From positions 39,722,779 to 39,786,778 of the forward strand of contig CM057153.1 in NCBI GenBank assembly GCA_029962745.1: DNA of 64,000 nt, read 5' to 3'. Position numbers and translations under genes: made by a program. The notes beneath the pieces are model-generated. The model was not told where the DNA came from. It did no database searches and saw only the letters and a list, made by a program, of their open reading frames with translations. This document shows positions 58,900-64,000 of this stretch, in pieces; the stretch's first letter is position 1; every line of letters starts with the position of its first letter. Source of the DNA: Echinometra lucunter. Taxonomy: Eukaryota; Echinodermata; Echinoidea; Camarodonta; Echinometridae.

Positions 58900-59500
58900 A
58901 AATTGGGCAATGGGTTACATAAAATAACGTTATAAACAGAGATTATACAAGCGTGATAGAATACGAAAAAAAAAATTAGAAAGGTACATACACACATACA
59001 TTCATACCCATGCATCCACACATATTACATTCACACACATACACCCACACCCACCCACCGTACACATACCCTTACACGCATCTCACGCACACCTACTGAA
59101 GGAGAAAACAGTATACATTTAAATCACACCTTGCAGAGAAGCCACCCCCCCCCCTCTCATATACATGTACATTTAAAGTCAAAATAATGATAGTTAAATA
59201 AAGTTTATCATGTTTGATGCGCAGGGCAGATAGGCAGAGAATAAAGATAACTTAAACGGTTGGGGAAATTACAGAAAACAAAGTAATAAATACAAGAAAA
59301 GAGGGCTACATTAGCCTGCTGATCACAAAATTGCGAAGTTCGATGGAATTATCGCAATAATATATATATAACTATTCAGAAATAAATTAAATCGAAAAAT
59401 CGAAAAATGAAGAATGATATCAATGAATACTAAAAAGTAGTTATTACGAATCACTGAAACATTGCAGTCATTGAAAGTTCCAACACATTGAGGACATGAG

Positions 59501-59773
59501 TTATTTTGAGTTCAACAGTCTCGTCATGAATGGTATGGGACTGTTCCTAAATCGATTTGTACGACACCTTGGCTCTTTGAAGAGTTTTGCTCCTCTTGTC
59601 GGATAATTCTTAGTAAACCAGTCTTCACAGACGTCAAACTTGATCGCATTCTTAGCAAATGAGAGGCAAAGAGATATTTTCCTTGATTCAAGATCCGAGA
59701 TTCCTGAGTTCTAAGGCCCTGCTGTATATGACTTGCCAGGGAAGATCAGTCTCAGGGCACGCTTCTGGATGCG
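59501..59773 (-). pseudogene. C-terminal remnant of a non-LTR retrotransposon (LINE) polyprotein
   Basis: The - strand reads RIQKRALRLIFPGKSY, then, after an in-frame TAG, SGISDLESRKISLCLSFAKN, a KFDVCEDWF segment, and CRTNRFRNSPIPFMTRLLN before a TAA. RIQKRALRLI(F/Y), LxxRR/K...LxxFxK and the closing CRTxRFxxSPIPxxxRLLN are typical of the region downstream of the reverse transcriptase thumb in LINE ORF2 proteins of jockey/CR1 type. 91 codons are kept in one frame with one internal stop and a stop (TAG) just upstream, so the copy is dead and 5'-truncated. The AT-rich sequence at 59210-59500 may be its 3' UTR. Confidence 0.8.
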
Positions 59774-59889
59774 CTAGACAGAGGTATTGTGCTTTGTTTA
59801 AACTTTTCAGGATATTCATGGCTATTACAATGATTGTATTTTTTATCTTTATTTTGTTGGAAGTGAAAAAATAAAAAGTTCAGTTCAAA

Positions 59890-60475
59890 AGTTTAACCAT
59901 TAACGTTTAGTTTTCCCTTAATAATATTGATTCATATTACGTAAAATAACGCTATTGCTGTAAAGAACATACTTAGCGGTAACTTTCGTAATTTTTCAAT
60001 TATCCAACAGAAACAGGACACTGTTCAAGGTGTGCTTACATTGGATGAGGTTCTCAGAAGCATGTTTTTATGTTTGACATGCACTTGATCATTTCATAGT
60101 AGATTCGGCTCTGACTAGAGTCGAGATCAAACGAAACAATTAGGCTAATTACATTGTAACCCTTATATCCGTGGGCTTAGACGAGTATTAATGATTACGT
60201 GGGTTGCTAATTATTGTGTAGTGTGTGCTCACACATGATAAATTCGGCATGATGGGTAGTTATGAAAACATCACGACCTCGTTACCTTTATGAAACTCAC
60301 GGCTGAATGTCTGTTCATAAAATCATGATCAGAGCTGTCGATAAAAGCAGACGTTTTGGAGTTGTGACATCCGCTCCCCATTTCAATTTAATTTGTATCG
60401 CTGTTTTGCTCTGTTTTGTTTTCAGATCCCTGTCTGCAAAGGATACCCTTTTCTCGGTATTTTTCGAATCTCAGT
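59890..60475. other. Non-genic sequence, nothing recognised
   Basis: No feature I can support. Confidence 0.4.
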
Positions 60476-60489
60476 TTATGTTTGATTGT

Positions 60490-60546
60490 TTCATTTTTCT
60501 TTCATTTTTCTTTCATTTTTCTTTCATTTTTCTTTCTTTCTTTCTC

Positions 60547-60579
<33 letters not shown>

Positions 60580-60674
60580 TTCTTCTTCTTCTTCTTCTTC
60601 TTCTTCTTCTTCTTCTTCTTCTTCTTCTTCTTCTTCTTCTTCTTCTTCTTCTTCTTCTTCTTCTTCTTCTTCTT
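60490..60674. repeat. (TTTC)n followed by (TTC)n microsatellite
   Basis: TTTCATTTTTC units (60490-60535) and TTTC units (60535-60575) pass into about 33 TTC triplets (60576-60674). Overlapping frames read Phe, Ser, Leu or Lys homopolymers and are artefacts. Confidence 0.93.
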
Positions 60675-60988
60675 TTTTCGTGCTTGTGGTTTATTCTTAT
60701 CGTTTTTCCATATATATTTTATTTTTGTTTTATCTCCAAAATAAGGCAAATAACGTATCTGATATGACCCCGTCCTCTCGAAGAGTTTCTCAATATCAAT
60801 TTCAAACAGCGACATCTCGTGTTACCTAATGGTCATTTCATTTTGCTATGACACTATGAAACAACGTGTCAGTAAATTGATTCCTTTTTGAAAGCAAAAA
60901 TTGTAAGTTGTGCATAAATCTCTTCAAGATACTTACCCTCTCTTTGTCGGAACATAAAGGCGTCAGAACATAGAATTGTTTTTAAAGC

Positions 60989-61198
60989 ACACTGTAAAAA
61001 ATGAAATGTTAAATCACCATTTAACGGGGCCGAGGAGTGACTACATTTTCAAAACTGGTAGATTAACACTTTGAATATGCATGCTGGATTCAACACTATA
61101 AAGGTTGGAATCCAGCATGTTCAAATTGTTAATCTGTCATTTTGAAAATTGGCCCATTTAAATGGTGATTTTAATTCAACATTTAAGTTTTTAGAGTG
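60989..61198. mobile_element. 210-bp foldback MITE
   Basis: Ends CACTGTAAAAAATGAAATGT and ACATTTAAGTTTTTAGAGTG are imperfect inverted repeats. Inner blocks TTAAATCACCATTTAA / TTAAATGGTGATTTTAA, AGATTAACA / TGTTAATCT and CATGCTGGATTC / GAATCCAGCATG are mirrored. No coding capacity. Confidence 0.78.
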
Positions 61199-61545
61199 CA
61201 CTTTATGGAGCTAATTACCACCTAATAATTTATTTCTCTTTTACTTTTTGCAACTTTACCCATTTCCTATGTCGCTGTCAGTAACACGTAGAACGGAATT
61301 TCTTTTTATACTCCCCCCCCCCCCCCTCATCCCTGTAAACTTTGTATATTTTGAAATAATTATTTTCCTTTCGAACTTTATGTATGGGAGAACGGTGAGC
61401 AGGGTGGACACAATTAAAGTCCCTCTCGACTCAGGTGTACGAAATGGCATTGCTGGGGTAATAATAATTGCAGGGCCCGCAGAAAGAGCAGTAGTCGTAC
61501 TGATGTGGTTACCCTGGGTACATAAAACCCGGTTATTATTGCTAT

Positions 61546-61591
61546 CATTAGTAGTAGCAGTAGCAGTACTAGTAGTAGTAGTAGTAGTAGT

Positions 61592-61623
<32 letters not shown>

Positions 61624-61666
61624 TAGTAGCAGTAGTAGCAGTAGTAGTAGTAGTAGTAGTAGTAGC

Positions 61667-61704
<38 letters not shown>

Positions 61705-61752
61705 CAGTAGTAGTAGCAGTAGCAGTAGTAGTAGCAGTAGCAGTAGTAGTAA

Positions 61753-61800
<48 letters not shown>

Positions 61801-61837
61801 CAGTAGTAGTAGTAGTAGCAATAGTAGTAGTAGTAGC

Positions 61838-61893
<56 letters not shown>

Positions 61894-61972
61894 CAGTAGT
61901 AGCAGCAGTAGTAGTAGCAGTAGCAGTAGTAGCAGCAGTAGTAGTAGTAGTAGCAATAGTAGTAGTAGTAGC

Positions 61973-62019
<47 letters not shown>

Positions 62020-62284
62020 CAGTAGTAGTAGCAGTAGTAGTAGCAGTAGTAGCAGTAGCAGTAGTAGCAGTAGTAGTAGCAGAAGTAGTAGCAGTAGTAG
62101 TAGCAGTAGTAGCAGTAGTAGTAGCAGTAGTAGCAGTAGCAGTAGTAGTAGCAGTAGTAGCAGTAGTAGCAGTAGCAGTAGCAGTAGTAGTAGTAGTAGT
62201 AGTAGTAGCAGTAGTAGTAGTAGTAGTAGTAGTAGTAGCAGTAGTAGTAGTAGTAGCAGTAGTAGTAGCAGTAGTAGTAGTAGC

Positions 62285-62319
<35 letters not shown>

Positions 62320-62345
62320 CAGTAGTAGTTGTAGCAGTAGTAGTA
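61546..62345. repeat. 800-bp (AGT)n/(AGC)n trinucleotide array
   Basis: About 265 triplets, mostly AGT with scattered AGC and rare AAT/AGA variants, in one uninterrupted phase. Frames of 180-380 codons on both strands (Val/Ala, Thr/Ala or Leu homopolymers) are translations of the array, not proteins. A poly-C run lies just upstream at about 61314-61327. Confidence 0.95.
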
Positions 62346-62399
62346 TCGTTATTATTATATAGGTCTATCATTCTTTTGTTCATTTATTAGATTTTCATT

Positions 62400-62957
62400 C
62401 CAAGATGTTTCAGGTTTCAGTTCAGGTGTTTGTAATTGAGTCTTAGTATGAGTCAAGCAACATGATACTAACAAGCTAGCCTTCTGTTAACAATAATATC
62501 ACACGACGCGTCCTTAATAAATTATGAGCGAGTAGACATGGTAGAGATGTAGAGACTGCCTGCTTGGTTATGAATGTGTATTAGCATTTTTTATCTTGTA
62601 TCTGGATCCATTTCAGTAAGAAATTAGAATTGATAAATGTGGGATGGCTGATGAACAGCATCAGAGCAGAATGAACTATTTAAGAATTAAGGATTTATCT
62701 GCTTTATTTGCCCCCAATTCACCTTTTCTTCACATATCAATGTTGATTGGATAGCCACGATAAGATCCAGTGCGCAGGACTCAACAATTTTGTGAGCGCT
62801 TCCGAGCTATCTGTTGATGGCGCTATAACACATACTGATACAGCTCCTTTTTCTTGTTCTTTTTTTTTTCTTTAAATTTTATTTTCAAACAAATCCTTAA
62901 AGAAAAAAAAAATCCCCCCAAAATGTTGTTTTTATCTAATTCATCTGAAGTTTAATG
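62400..62957. other. Non-genic sequence, nothing recognised
   Basis: AT-rich with T and A homopolymers at about 62861-62870 and 62903-62912. No exon or repeat supported. Confidence 0.45.
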
Positions 62958-62965
62958 CATTAATG

Positions 62966-63406
62966 CAGCGCTTCTGAACCGGTGTCCCACTGGTGGGCCG
63001 TGAAGCTTTCTCAGGTGGGCCGCGAGGTCAGCCAAAAATATTATGAAAATTAGGATTAAAAACGAATTGTGTCTGGTTTTACGTGACACAGCTTGAATCC
63101 AGCATTACTGTTAAAACAAATTTAATTGAAATGAATTATTCAAAATAAAATCCACAATTCTGGATTATCATCAAAGCAATGTGATGCTTTGAAATTCTTC
63201 AGAGATTTCTGTAAAAAAAAAATTGGGGAGGGGTGGAGGTAGGTAATGTAGTGGTCCAGATAATCAAGGTTTATTATCTGTTGCCATGTTCTATCGTTGT
63301 TGGTTTTTTTTTTCTCTCTCTCATTTAGATTCTATGAGGTGGGCCTCAAAAAAATTCTTAGAATGAAGGTGGGCCTCGAGGTAAAAAAAAAGTTTGAGAA
63401 GCACTG
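62966..63406. mobile_element. Non-autonomous hAT-type element (441 bp) with 8-bp target duplication
   Basis: Left end CAGCGCTTCTGAACCGG and right end AGTTTGAGAAGCACTG form imperfect TIRs of the CAGTGCTTCTCAAAC type common to hAT elements. The flanks CATTAATG (62958-62965) and CATTAATA (63407-63414) are a 7/8 target duplication. Interior GGTGGGCC words recur near both ends (62993, 63014, 63339, 63369). No transposase frame. Confidence 0.85.
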
Positions 63407-63414
63407 CATTAATA

Positions 63415-64000
63415 TAATGTTTCGCGGATAGTGTATTAGTACTACTACTCTATGAATTACATCCTGCCTGGACAACAGCAATATAAGACACCATTTATTG
63501 ACTCTTATTATCCAGTTTCTAGTTTATTGCGATCCATGTTGGCCACTCATATTAAGTCTATAAGGGAATACGATACAGCAGTAAAGAGTTGAAGTAGCAA
63601 AAAAGTAGTAAAAGGCAGAGAAACACGAGTGTGACTTTTTTGAAAGGAAAATTTGGTGTAAAAATACATTCTGTGTATCTGTGTGTATATAAACCCAAAA
63701 TAAAGCTCAAGTGGAATAACCGTTTCAATGGTCGAGACATTGAGATAGACTGTTGACTTAGCTTCTTCCATCTATCATTTACTAAATTAAGCAAGTGTAT
63801 CTACTGTAATTAAGATCCAAACAAATATTTGATGAGGCACTACTGTTTATTCGGAATATTGACTTCAAACGTAAATATTCTGACTTTTTAGAGTAACCAT
63901 TTAAAAAAATCATTTCATTGTGTGCCGAAGTCAAGTTCACAATAAATCAAACATTAACCTTAACCGTAATTCTCACAAAAAGGATTATTCCTCTTCAGGA
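63415..64000. other. Non-genic sequence, nothing recognised
   Basis: Two overlapping - strand frames (63794-63547) show no family resemblance. The sequence runs off the window end without an identifiable feature. Confidence 0.4.

Noticed and set aside
60307..60829. Long frames with Phe, Ser, Leu or Lys runs
   Set aside because: Produced by the (TTC)n microsatellite on either strand.
61248..62390. 380-codon Val/Ala-rich and 375-codon Thr/Ala-rich open frames
   Set aside because: Both are translations of the AGT/AGC triplet array and have no other content.

Overview
The window looks like a gene-poor stretch of a marine invertebrate nuclear genome. It is AT-rich and full of dinucleotide and trinucleotide tracts, tRNA-derived SINEs, small foldback DNA elements and decayed transposon pieces, with no long uninterrupted gene. 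The CRH-type neuropeptide gene and the style of the repeats make me favour a deuterostome, most probably an echinoderm (sea urchin type). That taxonomic guess is inference, not proof. Nearly all open frames of 60-150 codons here are chance frames or read through simple repeats.

The clearest gene is a two-exon neuropeptide precursor on the + strand. Coding exon 1 (22090-22303) encodes a signal peptide and spacer and ends at a strong GTGAGT donor. Coding exon 2 (36857-37020) starts after a TTTTTGCAG acceptor and encodes a dibasic site, a 46-residue peptide and a terminal Gly-Arg-Arg amidation/cleavage signal. The splice phases fit exactly and give a 125-residue precursor. The peptide resembles the corticotropin-releasing hormone / insect DH44 family. 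The 14.5 kb intron holds several SINEs, MITEs and microsatellites and no other gene that I can recognise.

A second, weaker gene model lies on the - strand at 55106-54015. A short 58-bp exon splices in phase into an exon that encodes about 12 copies of a 13-residue His-Pro-Gly-Pro-Ser-Asn-Ile-Pro-Ala-Asn-Gly-Glu-Thr repeat, with two N-glycosylation sequons just before the array. It may be a secreted repetitive protein. At 59773-59501 (-) there is a dead C-terminal fragment of a non-LTR retrotransposon polyprotein.

Layout: 1-10.7 kb, mostly featureless, with a TC-rich tandem repeat and one SINE. 10.7-12.1 kb, two adjacent inverted-repeat elements. 12.1-21.9 kb, microsatellites and one hAT end. 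21.9-37.0 kb, the CRH-type gene. 37-42.5 kb, sparse, with one complete hAT-type MITE carrying a perfect 8-bp target duplication. 42.6-46.8 kb, a dense nest of foldback elements and four copies of one tRNA-derived SINE in a giant inverted repeat. 46.8-53 kb, sparse. 53.0-55.1 kb, a tandem duplication and the repetitive-protein gene. 56.8-63.4 kb, more foldback repeats, the LINE remnant, long TCT and AGT arrays, and a second hAT-type element with an 8-bp duplication.
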